Shown one piece after another: positions 43,464 to 53,508 of a DNA stretch of 64,000 nucleotides. The notes below the pieces were generated by a model. It ran no database searches and was not told the DNA's origin. It worked only from the letters and a program-made list of their open reading frames with translations. The position numbers and the translations under genes were made by a program. The stretch is taken from contig NZ_JACGWV010000002.1 of NCBI RefSeq assembly GCF_014137995.1, forward strand, positions 992,001-1,056,000, written 5' to 3'. The DNA comes from Promicromonospora sukumoe (lineage in GTDB: Bacteria > Actinomycetota > Actinomycetes > Actinomycetales > Cellulomonadaceae). The stretch's first letter is position 1, and every line of letters begins with the position of its first letter.

Positions 43464-45287
43464 TCACCAGGTCACGGCGGGCCGGTCGCCCAGCGGCCAC
43501 CACAGGATGTCTACGGGGCTCCCGAACAGCGGCAGCGACGCGAGCAGCGCGAGCGCCAGGACGACCAGGGTCAACAACGCCTTCGAACCCTTCGACGGGG
43601 CGATTCGCCGGAGCAGCGGCCCGGCCCCGACCCGCGTGCCGTACGACGCCGGCCCCCACCACGTCACGACCACCGTGACCACCATCGCCACGGCGAGCAC
43701 CAGGCTGTCGACGATCGGCTGGTTCATGCCGCCCACGGACCGCGCCTCGACGGTCGGGATGGGGGCGATGATGACGTTGCCGGGCGCGAACAGCATCAGC
43801 CCCAGCAGCACCACGATCACGCCGGCGCAGATGCCGACCGCGAGGGCGGGCAGCACGCCGAACGCGGCGCGGACCAGGTGCCAGGGCGACACGAGCGTCG
43901 CCACGAGCGCGTCGGACCGGCTGGGCCCGCGCCGGGCGCGGCGGCTGCGGTACTCGTCGACGGCGATGCCCGCCAGGCGGGTCACGACGAGCAGGAGCGC
44001 GAGCACGCCGACGGCGATGCCGGGCCGGGTGGCCGCGAGCGTCACGAGCGCGAGCGCGGTGGTCAGGAACAGGGCCCGGTAACCGGTGACCCGCGCGGGG
44101 CTCGCCGGCTCGGGCGCGAGCAGAGAACCCGCCGACGGCGACGCCAGCCCGGGCGAGCCCACCGCGCGCCCCGTCACCGACCGGCCGCGGGGCGCCTCGG
44201 CACCCTGGGCCAGGTCGGTCACACCGCCGGGCGCGGGCCTGCGGGTACGAGCCGCGGCTGCTGCCCCGGCCGCCGCGCCGATCCCCGCGCCACCCGCCGC
44301 TTCCGAGACCGGTCGCCGGCGGGGCAGCAGACCCTTCGGCATGACCCGGGTCGAGCCGCCGCCCGGCACCGCGACGGTGCCGCCCGGCGACGTGCCGTCG
44401 GAGTCCAGGACCGTGGTCTCCGGTCCGCCCTCGCCCGACGTCGCGGCGACGAACGCGTCCGACTCGGACTTGAGCGCGCGCGCCACCTCGTCCGGCCCCC
44501 AGCGTTCGGCCGGCACGGCCCGGAGCGCGGCGTCGAGCGCTCGCCTGGCACGCGGCTGGAGCCCGTCGAGGTCGGCCTGGCCCTGCCGCGAGCGGCGCAG
44601 CACCAGCTCGGTGGGGCGGACGCCGAACGGCGCGCGTCCCGTACCGCCGAAAGCGAGCACGGCGGCCCAGGACCACCAGTCGGTGTCGGGGCCGGGCTCG
44701 GCGCCGTCGAGCAGCTCGGGGGCGAGGTAGCCGGGGGTGCCCATGACGAACCCGGTGCGGGTCGCCCGGACGTCGCCGGGACCCTGGGCGAGCCCGAAGT
44801 CGATCAGGACGGGGCCGGTCCGTGCGATGAGCACGTTCGAGGGGGTGAGGTCGCGGTGCACGACGCCGGTGCCGTGGACCGCCTCGAGGGCGTCGGCGAG
44901 CTGGTCGGCGAGCTCGAAGAGGTCCCGGGGGTCGAGCGGCCCGCGATCGTCGATCTCCTCCTCGAGCGTGGGGCCCTCGATGAGCTCGGTGACGATGAAG
45001 GCCTCGGGCCCTTCGAGCTCGGCGTCGAGCACGCGGGCCACGGCGGGGTGCCGGAGGCCCTGGAGCGCGTTGGCCTCGCGGCGCAGCCGTTCCCGGGCCG
45101 CGGGGTCGTCGAGGTGGCGGTGGAGGATCTTGAGGGCCACGGCGTTCCCGCCGTCGTCCTGGGCCCGGTACACGGCGCCCATGGCGCCGGAGCCGATCTG
45201 ACGCACGACGGTGTACCCGCCGAGCTTCGAACCGGCAGCGGGGCCGGTGCCGTGCGGGTGCGCCGTCGGGGCCTCGACCTCCTCCAT
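43464..45287 (-). CDS. Membrane-linked Ser/Thr protein kinase
   Basis: A 607-aa Hanks-type kinase. The kinase domain (about 20-285) has the Gly loop IGSGAMGAVYRA, catalytic Lys in VALKIL, Glu in RREANAL, HRDLTPSNVLI, DFGLA and GTPGYLAPEL. The usual Lys of HRDLKPxN is Thr here, yet Asp and Asn are kept, so activity is still likely. A disordered segment follows, then about five membrane helices (about 395-600) instead of PASTA repeats, an unusual sensor layout. ATG 45287 is favoured by TACGGT seven bases upstream (leaderless). It is divergent from otsAB, sharing a 175-bp promoter region. Confidence 0.9.
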   Translation of the reverse strand: MEEVEAPTAHPHGTGPAAGSKLGGYTVVRQIGSGAMGAVYRAQDDGGNAVALKILHRHLDDPAARERLRREANALQGLRHPAVARVLDAELEGPEAFIVTELIEGPTLEEEIDDRGPLDPRDLFELADQLADALEAVHGTGVVHRDLTPSNVLIARTGPVLIDFGLAQGPGDVRATRTGFVMGTPGYLAPELLDGAEPGPDTDWWSWAAVLAFGGTGRAPFGVRPTELVLRRSRQGQADLDGLQPRARRALDAALRAVPAERWGPDEVARALKSESDAFVAATSGEGGPETTVLDSDGTSPGGTVAVPGGGSTRVMPKGLLPRRRPVSEAAGGAGIGAAAGAAAAARTRRPAPGGVTDLAQGAEAPRGRSVTGRAVGSPGLASPSAGSLLAPEPASPARVTGYRALFLTTALALVTLAATRPGIAVGVLALLLVVTRLAGIAVDEYRSRRARRGPSRSDALVATLVSPWHLVRAAFGVLPALAVGICAGVIVVLLGLMLFAPGNVIIAPIPTVEARSVGGMNQPIVDSLVLAVAMVVTVVVTWWGPASYGTRVGAGPLLRRIAPSKGSKALLTLVVLALALLASLPLFGSPVDILWWPLGDRPAVTW

Positions 45288-45294
45288 GAGGCAC

Positions 45295-45300
45295 ACCGTA
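45295..45300 (-). promoter_or_regulatory. -10 hexamer of leaderless kinase gene
   Basis: Minus-strand TACGGT ends seven bases before the ATG at 45287. Confidence 0.5.
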
Positions 45301-45382
45301 GCCGTCGCGGACGACGGATGCCCGCCAACAACCACGCTCTGACCAGCACCGCGACGTCCCGAGGTTCGAGTGGAACCGGACA

Positions 45383-45418
45383 TCGTTACTCTGAACAGGG
45401 AAGAGACCTCGTTACTCT
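45383..45418. repeat. Direct repeat TCGTTACTCT upstream of otsAB
   Basis: Two exact 10-bp copies, 45383-45392 and 45409-45418, are 26 bp apart in the otsAB promoter region. They may be regulator half-sites or duplicated promoter elements. Confidence 0.45.
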
Positions 45419-45462
45419 TGACGCAGCAGAGCGAGAATCATCCACACATAAGGAGCAGTACA

Positions 45463-47787
45463 TTGCCGGGTAAAGACGGGTACGATCTGGTCGTCGTCGC
45501 GAACCGGCTCCCGGTCGACTTCTCGGTCGGCCCCAAGGGCGACCTGACCTGGCAGCGGTCGCCCGGAGGCCTGGTCACGGCGCTCGAACCGGTGATGCAG
45601 GGTGCCGACGGCGCCTGGGTCGGCTGGTCCGGCGCCCCTGACCTCGCGCACGACCCCTTCGAGGCGGACGGCGTCATGCTGGTGCCGGTCACACTGAGCG
45701 CCACCGAGATCGAGCGCTACTACGAGGGGTTCTCCAACGACACCCTCTGGCCCCTGTACCACGACGTCATCGCCCCGCCCGCCTACCACCGGCAGTGGTG
45801 GGACGCGTACCGCCGCGTCAACCAGCGCTTCGCCGACGCCGCGGCGGCACAGGCGGCCGAGGGCGCCGTCGTCTGGGTGCACGACTACCAGCTCCAGCTC
45901 GTCCCCCGCATGCTCCGCGACCTGCGGCCGGACCTGCGCATCGGCTTCTTCGACCACATCCCGTTCCCGCCGGTCGAGCTGTTCGCGCAGCTCCCGTGGC
46001 GCCGGCAGATCATCGACGGCCTGCTCGGCGCGGACCTCGTGGGCTTCCAGCGCAACGGCGACGCCGCGAACTTCGTCCGCTCGGCCCGCCGGCTGACCGG
46101 GTACACCACGCGCGGCCCCGTCATCACGATCCCGGACGCCGACGGGCGGCCCGGCCGGCACGTGCGCGCCTCGTCGTTCCCCATCTCGATCGACTCCCAC
46201 CGGTTCGACACCCTCGCGCGCACGCCCGAGGTGCAGGCCCGTGCCAAGGAGATCAAGGCGGACCTGGGCAACCCGGACACGCTGATGCTGGGCGTGGACC
46301 GCCTCGACTACACCAAGGGCATCCGGCACCGCATCAAGGCGTACGGCGAGCTGCTCGACGACGGCCGCCTCGACGTCGAGCACGCGACGCTCGTCCAGGT
46401 CGCGAGCCCGAGCCGCGAGAACGTGGGCGCCTACCAGGAGCTCCGCGAGCACGTCGAGGTCCTCGTGGGCCGGATCAACGGCGAGTACGGCGAGCTGGGC
46501 CACTCCGCGATCCACTACCTGCACCACTCCTACCCGCCCGAGGAGATGGCGGCGCTGTACCTCGCGGCGGACGTGCTGCTGGTGACGTCGCTGCGCGACG
46601 GCATGAACCTGGTCGCCAAGGAGTACATCGCGGCCCGATCCGACGAGCGCGGCGCCCTGGTGCTGAGCGAGTTCACCGGTGCCGCCGACGAGCTCTCCCC
46701 CGGCCCCCTGCTGGTCAACCCGCACGACATCGACGGCATGAAGGACATCATCGTGGCCGCCGCGACCATGGACCCCAAGGAGCAGCGCCGGCGCATGCGC
46801 CGCCTGCGCCGCAAGGTCCTGGCCGACGACGTCGCCAAGTGGTCGGAGACGTTCCTCGGGGTGCTCACCGCGGTGCCGCCGCGCCCGCTCAGCGTGGACC
46901 CGCGCGCCGCGGAGCCCCGGCACCACAACCTGCGGGACGCGCTGACGGCGTTCACCACCCTGCCCGAGGGCGTGCCCCCGAAGGGCCTGGCCCGGATGAG
47001 CGGCGGGAACGGGCGGCGCAAGAAGCCCACCACGGGCTGGCTCATCGCGTCCGACTTCGACGGCACGCTGGCGCCGCTCGTGGACGACCCGAAGTCGTCC
47101 TCCATGACCCGCTCCGCGCGCGCCGCGATCGAGCAGATCCACACCCTCGCGCAGGAGGCGCCGGTGCGCCTGGCGTTCGTCTCCGGGCGCGACCTGTCCG
47201 ACCTCGCCGAGCGCACGGTCGCCCCCGACGGCACGTTCCTGGTGGGCAGCCACGGCGCGGAGGCCGGCCGGGCCACCGCCACGGGCGTCGAGCAGGTGCC
47301 CTTCCACCTCACCACCACCCAGTCAGGCCAGCTCGACGCGCTGGTCGCGGGCTTCGAGTCCGCGGTCTCCGGCCGGGAGGGGGCGTGGGTGCAGGTCAAG
47401 CCCGCCGCCGCCGTCGTGCACACGCGCCTGGCGAGCGTGGACGACGCCGCGGCCATCACCGTGGCCGCCGACGAGGTGGCGGCCAACCAGGGGCTGCCCG
47501 CCATGCACGGCAAGGACGTGGTCGAGGTGTCCGTGGTGCCCACGAGCAAGGGCGAGGCGCTGCGCAGGCTGCGCGGCACCGTGGCGGCCGAGCTGGGCGT
47601 CGAGAAGGTGCGCGTGCTCTACGCGGGCGACGACACGACCGACGAGGCGGCGTTCGGCGCCCTCGAGTCGGGCGACCTGACGATCAAGGTCGGCACGGGC
47701 GACACCCTCGCCTCGCACCGCGTGCCCGACCCGGACGCGCTCGCCGCGGTCCTGGCCGGCCTCGCCCGCACGCTGGGCGAGGAGTGA
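45463..47787 (+). CDS. otsAB: Bifunctional trehalose-6-phosphate synthase/phosphatase (OtsA-OtsB fusion)
   Basis: A 774-aa fusion. OtsA (GT20, about 1-470) joins UDP- or ADP-glucose to glucose-6-phosphate; landmarks are [35 protein letters not shown] and [12 protein letters not shown]. OtsB (about 520-770) is a HAD phosphatase with [14 protein letters not shown] and [11 protein letters not shown], releasing trehalose. Most actinobacteria encode the two separately, while fused forms occur in several Micrococcales. The start is TTG 45463, supported by AGGAG seven bases upstream; the longer frame from 45370 has no such site. Trehalose serves osmoprotection, storage and, in some taxa, envelope glycolipids. 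Confidence 0.95.
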   Translation: MPGKDGYDLVVVANRLPVDFSVGPKGDLTWQRSPGGLVTALEPVMQGADGAWVGWSGAPDLAHDPFEADGVMLVPVTLSATEIERYYEGFSNDTLWPLYHDVIAPPAYHRQWWDAYRRVNQRFADAAAAQAAEGAVVWVHDYQLQLVPRMLRDLRPDLRIGFFDHIPFPPVELFAQLPWRRQIIDGLLGADLVGFQRNGDAANFVRSARRLTGYTTRGPVITIPDADGRPGRHVRASSFPISIDSHRFDTLARTPEVQARAKEIKADLGNPDTLMLGVDRLDYTKGIRHRIKAYGELLDDGRLDVEHATLVQVASPSRENVGAYQELREHVEVLVGRINGEYGELGHSAIHYLHHSYPPEEMAALYLAADVLLVTSLRDGMNLVAKEYIAARSDERGALVLSEFTGAADELSPGPLLVNPHDIDGMKDIIVAAATMDPKEQRRRMRRLRRKVLADDVAKWSETFLGVLTAVPPRPLSVDPRAAEPRHHNLRDALTAFTTLPEGVPPKGLARMSGGNGRRKKPTTGWLIASDFDGTLAPLVDDPKSSSMTRSARAAIEQIHTLAQEAPVRLAFVSGRDLSDLAERTVAPDGTFLVGSHGAEAGRATATGVEQVPFHLTTTQSGQLDALVAGFESAVSGREGAWVQVKPAAAVVHTRLASVDDAAAITVAADEVAANQGLPAMHGKDVVEVSVVPTSKGEALRRLRGTVAAELGVEKVRVLYAGDDTTDEAAFGALESGDLTIKVGTGDTLASHRVPDPDALAAVLAGLARTLGEE

Positions 47788-47939
47788 CCTGCCTGTGACC
47801 TGGTCTGTACCGCGACCTTGACCAACCGGGGTACGATCGCGCTGCAACAGTGTCACCGCCGACACGTGAGTGGAAGCAACGGCACCCGACCACAACGGAT
47901 CGTCCGGCACGTACCTGCCGGTGGAGGGATGTACTAGTC

Positions 47940-49058
<1,119 letters not shown>

Positions 49059-49071
49059 GCCGAGCGCCCCT

Positions 49072-49179
49072 CGCCGAGGTAGGACCATGGCGAAGTAGAA
49101 GTGTGGCGAGACAGGACGCCGGCACCAGCCGACGCCCTGTCTCGCCACACTTCTGTCCCGCCGTGATTCAGCCCCGGCG
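49072..49179. repeat. Family B palindromic element, copy 1
   Basis: A degenerate 108-bp palindrome with a perfect 19-bp inner stem (49097-49115 with 49136-49154, key words GTGTGGCGAGACAGG and its complement) around a 20-base centre. Its outer words CGCCGAGGTAG and CCCCGGCG align with the element at 60734-60831. Confidence 0.8.
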
Positions 49180-49203
49180 CTCCCGTCGTCCAGAATGGTG
49201 CCC

Positions 49204-50448
49204 ATGCCCCAGCAGAACCTCCAGATCACCGCGGTCGCACCCGACCCCACTCTGCTGGACCTCCCCTGGCACGTCCCCCTGGCCGAGTGGCCGGACGAGG
49301 TGCTCGCCGCCCTGCCCCAGGGCATCTCGCGGCACGTGGTCCGCTTCGTCAACCACGGCGGCCGCGTGCTGGCGATCAAGGAGATCGGCGAGACCGTCGC
49401 CTACCGCGAGTACGCGCTGCTGCGCCAGCTGCACCGCATCGAGGTGCCCTCGGTCGTGCCCGTCGGCGTCATCACGGGCCGCAGCGCGCCCGACGGCGAG
49501 CGGCTCGAGGCCGTGCTGATCACCGAGCACCTGCCGTTCTCGCTGCCCTACCGCGCCCTGTTCAGCCAGGACCTGCGCCCCGACACCGCCACGCGGCTCA
49601 TCGACGCCCTGGCGGTGCTCCTGGTGCGCCTGCACCTCGTGGGCTTCTACTGGGGCGACGTCTCGCTGTCGAACACGCTGTTCCGGCGCGACGCCGAGAC
49701 CTTCGCCGCCTACCTGGTCGACGCCGAGACCGGCGACATGCACCGCACGCTGACGAAGGGCCAGCGCAGCTACGACGTCGACCTGGCGCGCACCAACATC
49801 ATCGGCGAGCTGATGGACCTCGCCGCGGGCGAGCTGCTCGACGAGGACGTCGACGAGGTCTCCATCGGCGACGCCCTCGTGGAGCGGTACCAGGAGCTGT
49901 GGGCCGCCCTGACGATCTCGGAGGCGTTCGACTCCGAGGAGCGCTGGCGGGTCGCCGCGCGCATCGAGCGGCTCAACGACCTGGGCTTCGACGTGGGCGA
50001 GCTGGAGATCACCACCGACATCGACGGCACCAAGGTGCGCATCCAGCCCAAGGTGGTCGACGCCGGGCACCACTCCCGCCGGCTGCTGCGCCTCACGGGC
50101 CTGGACGTCCAGGAGAACCAGGCGCGCCGCATGCTCAACGACCTCGACAGCTTCCGGGCCGCGACCGACCGGCAGAACGACCAGGAGCAGATCGTGGCGC
50201 ACGCCTGGGTCCGCCAGGTCTTCCGCCCCACGATCGACGCCGTGCCCCGCGAGATGCGGCGCAAGCTGGAGCCCGCGCAGCTCTTCCACGAGATCCTCGA
50301 CCACCGCTGGTTCATCTCGCAGCAGGCGCAGCGGGACATCCCGCTGCCCGAGGCCGCGAAGTCCTACGTGGAGAACGTGCTGCGGCACCGGCCCGACGAG
50401 GACGCCCTGCTCGGCCTCGCGCCGGGCGAGGCCGAGCAGCAGTCGTAG
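49204..50448 (+). CDS. DUF4032 protein with kinase-like fold
   Basis: A 414-aa actinobacterial protein. The N-terminal part resembles the lipopolysaccharide-kinase/RIO-like fold: VLAIKEIGETVAYREYALL (a VxxK-like Lys and later Glu), LVRLHLVGFYWGDVSLSNTLF with the HGD/N-like pattern WGDVSLSN, and YLVDAETG as a DFG-like position. The C-terminal part (about 220-400) is the DUF4032 domain. Substrate and role unknown; a small-molecule or protein kinase is plausible. ATG 49204 has CAGAAT seven bases upstream; ATG 49195 is in frame. Confidence 0.82.
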   Translation: MPQQNLQITAVAPDPTLLDLPWHVPLAEWPDEVLAALPQGISRHVVRFVNHGGRVLAIKEIGETVAYREYALLRQLHRIEVPSVVPVGVITGRSAPDGERLEAVLITEHLPFSLPYRALFSQDLRPDTATRLIDALAVLLVRLHLVGFYWGDVSLSNTLFRRDAETFAAYLVDAETGDMHRTLTKGQRSYDVDLARTNIIGELMDLAAGELLDEDVDEVSIGDALVERYQELWAALTISEAFDSEERWRVAARIERLNDLGFDVGELEITTDIDGTKVRIQPKVVDAGHHSRRLLRLTGLDVQENQARRMLNDLDSFRAATDRQNDQEQIVAHAWVRQVFRPTIDAVPREMRRKLEPAQLFHEILDHRWFISQQAQRDIPLPEAAKSYVENVLRHRPDEDALLGLAPGEAEQQS

Positions 50449-50473
50449 CCGCCGGCGGGCACGACGGGAGGGC

Positions 50474-51466
50474 CTAGCCGGCCGCCTCGGACCGCTGGCG
50501 CGCCACCTCGTACAGCGTGATGCCCGCCGCCACGGCGGCGTTCAGCGACTCGGTCGTGGCCGCGATCGGGATGGAGACCACGGCGTCGCACGCCTCGCGC
50601 ACGAGGCGGGACAGGCCCTTGCCCTCCGACCCGACGACCAGCACCAGCGGGTCCGTCGCATACGCGAGCTCGCCCACGGGCATGTCGCCGCCGGCGTCGA
50701 GCCCGACCACGAAGCAGCCGGACTTCTTCAGCTCGGCGAGCTCGCGGGCCAGGTTGGTCGCGCGCGCCACGGGGACGCGCGCGGCGGCGCCCGCGGACAC
50801 CTTCCAGGCCGACGCCGTCACGCCCGCCGCGCGCCGCTCCGGCACCAGCACGCCGTGCGCGCCGAACGCCCCGGCGGACCGCAGCACGGCACCGAGGTTG
50901 CGGGGGTCGGTGATGCTGTCCAGCGCCACGATCAGCGCCGGCTCGCCGGCCTCGGCCGCGACGTCGAGCAGGTCGTCGGCGTCCTTGTAGTCGTACGCCG
51001 GAACCTTCATCGCGACGCCCTGGTGCACGGCGCCGTCCGTCATCCGGTCCAGGTCGAGGCGCGACGCCTCGAACATGGGCAGGCTGCGCGTGTGCGCGAT
51101 CTCCAGGATCTCCTGGGTGCGGTCGTCCGACTCCAGGCGCGAGGCCAGGTAGATGCCCTCGGTGGGCATCTCCGCGCGCAGCGCCTCCAGGACGGCGTTG
51201 CGGCCCGCGACGACCTCGGCCGCCCCGGCGCCCTTGCGCCCGGCGCCGCGCCCGCCCGGGCCGCCCGGACGGCGTCCGGCCACGGCTGCCCGCTTCTCCG
51301 CGGCGACCTTGCGCTCGTGCGCGGGGTGGTAGGTACGGTCCTCCGCCTTGGGCGTCGGGCCCTTGCCCTGCAGCCCCTTGCGGCTGTGGCCGCCGGTGCC
51401 GACCTGGGCGCCCTTCTTGGAGCCGGCCTTGCGCACCGCTCCGGCGCGCTTCGAATTGCCTGCCAT
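50474..51466 (-). CDS. rlmB: 23S rRNA 2'-O-methyltransferase RlmB (SPOUT, TrmH family)
   Basis: A 330-aa SAM-dependent SPOUT methyltransferase. The basic N-terminal tail (about 1-85) is followed by the small substrate-binding domain (AGRNAVLEALRA) and the knotted domain with motif 1 ITDPRNLGAVLRSA, motif 2 LVVGSEGKGLSRLV and motif 3 IPIAATTESLNAAVAAGI. RlmB methylates G2251 of 23S rRNA in E. coli. It directly follows cysS on the same strand; that linkage is common in actinobacteria. Its stop lies 25 bp from the convergent DUF4032 stop. Confidence 0.95.
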   Translation of the reverse strand: MAGNSKRAGAVRKAGSKKGAQVGTGGHSRKGLQGKGPTPKAEDRTYHPAHERKVAAEKRAAVAGRRPGGPGGRGAGRKGAGAAEVVAGRNAVLEALRAEMPTEGIYLASRLESDDRTQEILEIAHTRSLPMFEASRLDLDRMTDGAVHQGVAMKVPAYDYKDADDLLDVAAEAGEPALIVALDSITDPRNLGAVLRSAGAFGAHGVLVPERRAAGVTASAWKVSAGAAARVPVARATNLARELAELKKSGCFVVGLDAGGDMPVGELAYATDPLVLVVGSEGKGLSRLVREACDAVVSIPIAATTESLNAAVAAGITLYEVARQRSEAAG

Positions 51467-51487
51467 GGTTTGTCTCGTCTCTCAGCC

Positions 51488-51552
51488 GGTGGTCGAGCTT
51501 GTCGTGACCACCGCAGGTATCGGTCGAGGCGGTCCCGACAAGCTGGACCACC
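51488..51552. terminator. 17-bp inverted repeat between cysS and rlmB
   Basis: Arms 51488-51504 and 51536-51552 (GGTGGTC and GACCACC ends, one mismatch) flank a 31-base loop. It could attenuate read-through from cysS or form a processing site. Confidence 0.45.
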
Positions 51553-51561
51553 AGAAAAAGT

Positions 51562-52989
51562 TCAGGAGAGGGACCAGCGGGCCCCGTCCGCGGAGTCCTG
51601 GACCTCGATCCCGGCGGCCGCGAGGCGGTCCCGGATAGCGTCCGACGCCGCCCAGTCCTTCGCGGCCCGCGCCTCCGCGCGCGCCTTGAGCTCCGCCGCG
51701 ACGAGCCCGTCGAGGGCCGTCGCGTACCGGTCGTCGCCCGACGTCGACCACTGCGGGTCGGCGGGGTCCAGGCCCAGCACGTCGAGCATCGCACGCAGCG
51801 TCACCAGCTCGTCGCGGACCGCGGCGTCGCTCCCGGAGGCGAGGGCCGTGTTGCCCGCCCGCAGGTGCTCGTGCACCACGGCGAGCGCCTGCGGCACGTT
51901 CAGGTCGTCGTCCATCGCGGCGGCGAACGCCTCGGGGACCTCCGCCTTGGCGACCTCCTCGGCCGGCACGTCGCCGACCCGCTCCGAGGCGCGTGTCACG
52001 AAGCCCGTCAGCCGCTCCCAGGTGGTGCGCGCCTCCTCCAGGGTGTCGGGCGCCCACTCGAGCATGGACCGGTACTGCACGGCCGCCAGGGCGTACCGCA
52101 CCACGGGCGCGGGCGCCTGGGCCAGCAGCTCGCTGACGAGCAGCCCGTTGCCCAGCGACTTCGACATCTTCACGCCGGACTGGGTGACCCACGCGACGTG
52201 CATCCAGCGCTGCGCGAACCCGTAGCCCGCGGCCCGCGACTGTGCCTGCTCGTTCTCGTGGTGCGGGAACCGCAGGTCGAGGCCGCCGCCGTGGATGTCG
52301 AACGTCTCGCCCAGGTAGCGCCGGGCCATCGCGGAGCACTCCAGGTGCCAGCCCGGGCGGCCGCGGCCGAACGGGGTGTCCCACGACGCCGACTCCGGCT
52401 CGCCCGGCTTGGCAGCCTTCCAGAGCGCGAAGTCGTGCGGGTTCTTCTTGGCCGCCCCGGCGGTGCCCGCCGTGGCCTCAGCGCCCTCCTCGGGGCTGAG
52501 GTCCTCGACCTTCTGCCGGGTCAGCTCGCCGTAGGCGGGCCAGGAGTGCACGTCGAACCAGACGTTGCCCTCGCCGGTGGCGTAGGCGTGGCCCCGCTCG
52601 ACGAGGCGCTCCATGAGCCCGACCATCTCGGGCACGCTGCCCGTGGCCCGCGGCTCGTAGGTGGGCGGGATGACGCCGAGCGCGTCGTACGCCTGGGTGA
52701 ACACGCGCTCGTACAGCGCGGCGTGCGCCCACCACTCCCGGCCGGCTGCGGCCGACTTGGCCAGCACCTTGTCGTCGATGTCCGTGACGTTGCGGATCAG
52801 GGTGACCTTCAGGCCCCGTCGGGTGAGCCACCGGCGCAGCACGTCGAACGCGACGACCGGGCGCAGGTGGCCTACATGAGGGGGTGCCTGGACCGTGGCG
52901 CCACACAGGTAGATGCCGACCTCGCCCGGGGTGATGGGGGTGAAGTCGCGCACCTCGCGCGCAGCGGTGTCAAACAGGCGAATAGTCAC
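51562..52989 (-). CDS. cysS: Cysteinyl-tRNA synthetase
   Basis: Class I aminoacyl-tRNA synthetase, 475 aa. The HIGH motif reads PPHVGHLR, the KMSKS motif KMSKSLGN, and the zinc-site residues lie at [14 protein letters not shown] and HHENE. It charges tRNA-Cys. The related mycothiol enzyme MshC is shorter and lacks parts of the C-terminal domain seen here, so cysS is the better call. The GTG start has TACCCT six bases upstream (leaderless). Confidence 0.97.
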   Translation of the reverse strand: MTIRLFDTAAREVRDFTPITPGEVGIYLCGATVQAPPHVGHLRPVVAFDVLRRWLTRRGLKVTLIRNVTDIDDKVLAKSAAAGREWWAHAALYERVFTQAYDALGVIPPTYEPRATGSVPEMVGLMERLVERGHAYATGEGNVWFDVHSWPAYGELTRQKVEDLSPEEGAEATAGTAGAAKKNPHDFALWKAAKPGEPESASWDTPFGRGRPGWHLECSAMARRYLGETFDIHGGGLDLRFPHHENEQAQSRAAGYGFAQRWMHVAWVTQSGVKMSKSLGNGLLVSELLAQAPAPVVRYALAAVQYRSMLEWAPDTLEEARTTWERLTGFVTRASERVGDVPAEEVAKAEVPEAFAAAMDDDLNVPQALAVVHEHLRAGNTALASGSDAAVRDELVTLRAMLDVLGLDPADPQWSTSGDDRYATALDGLVAAELKARAEARAAKDWAASDAIRDRLAAAGIEVQDSADGARWSLS

Positions 52990-52995
52990 CTGTCA

Positions 52996-53001
52996 AGGGT
53001 A
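52996..53001 (-). promoter_or_regulatory. -10 hexamer of leaderless cysS
   Basis: Minus-strand TACCCT ends six bases before the GTG at 52989. Confidence 0.5.
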
Positions 53002-53009
53002 CCGGCGCT

Positions 53010-53471
53010 TCAGGTTCCCGCCTCGACAATTGTCCGCGCCCTCTCGAGGGTCTGCCGCATGCCCCGGACGTTCACCCGGCGCCGGTGCCAGCCCGCCAGG
53101 GCCCAGTACGCGCGGGCGACGCCGCGCTGCTCCAGCTCGAACGACTCGGTCACGTCCGTGCCGCCGCCGTCGGCGGGGGCGAGCTGGTAGCGCCAGTTGT
53201 TAAGGCGCCGGCCGCCCAGGTACACCGTGAAGCCGAAGTCGCGGGCCGGCTCGCAGTGGGTCACCTTGCACTGCGACCAGTACACGGGCCCCACGCCGTT
53301 GCGGCGCACGTGCCCGCGGAAGTGAGCGCCGACGGCGGGGCCGGTCGCGCCGTCGGTCCACTCCGCCTCGAACGTCTCCGGACTCAGCTCACCGATCCGT
53401 GTGACGTCGCTGAGCAGGTCCCAGACCTGCTCGGGGGTCGCGTCCATGTGCACCGTCACTGCTGCTCGCAT
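53010..53471 (-). CDS. SRPBCC (START-like) family protein
   Basis: A 153-aa lipid/ligand-binding fold of the polyketide-cyclase/dehydrase group. It opens VTVHMDATPEQVWDLLSDVT, then has GAHFRGHVRRN, TVYLGGRRLNNWRYQL and GGGTDVTESFEL. Such proteins bind hydrophobic ligands. Nothing in the neighbourhood names the ligand. TAGCCT six bases before the ATG indicates leaderless expression. Confidence 0.85.
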   Translation of the reverse strand: MRAAVTVHMDATPEQVWDLLSDVTRIGELSPETFEAEWTDGATGPAVGAHFRGHVRRNGVGPVYWSQCKVTHCEPARDFGFTVYLGGRRLNNWRYQLAPADGGGTDVTESFELEQRGVARAYWALAGWHRRRVNVRGMRQTLERARTIVEAGT

Positions 53472-53472
53472 C

Positions 53473-53508
53473 CGTGCAGGCTAACGGCTCCGTGCAAGCC
53501 AACGGCTC
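53473..53508. repeat. Two 18-bp direct repeats at the LtrA/SRPBCC junction
   Basis: Copies at 53473-53490 and 53491-53508 differ at two positions. The first contains the SRPBCC -10 element; the second overlaps the ltrA stop codon. Confidence 0.7.
53478..53483 (-). promoter_or_regulatory. -10 hexamer of leaderless SRPBCC gene
   Basis: Minus-strand TAGCCT ends six bases before the ATG at 53471. Confidence 0.45.

Noticed and set aside
51467..51561. T-box-like leader
   Set aside because: The structured region lies after cysS, not before it, and no T-box sequence or specifier loop is visible.
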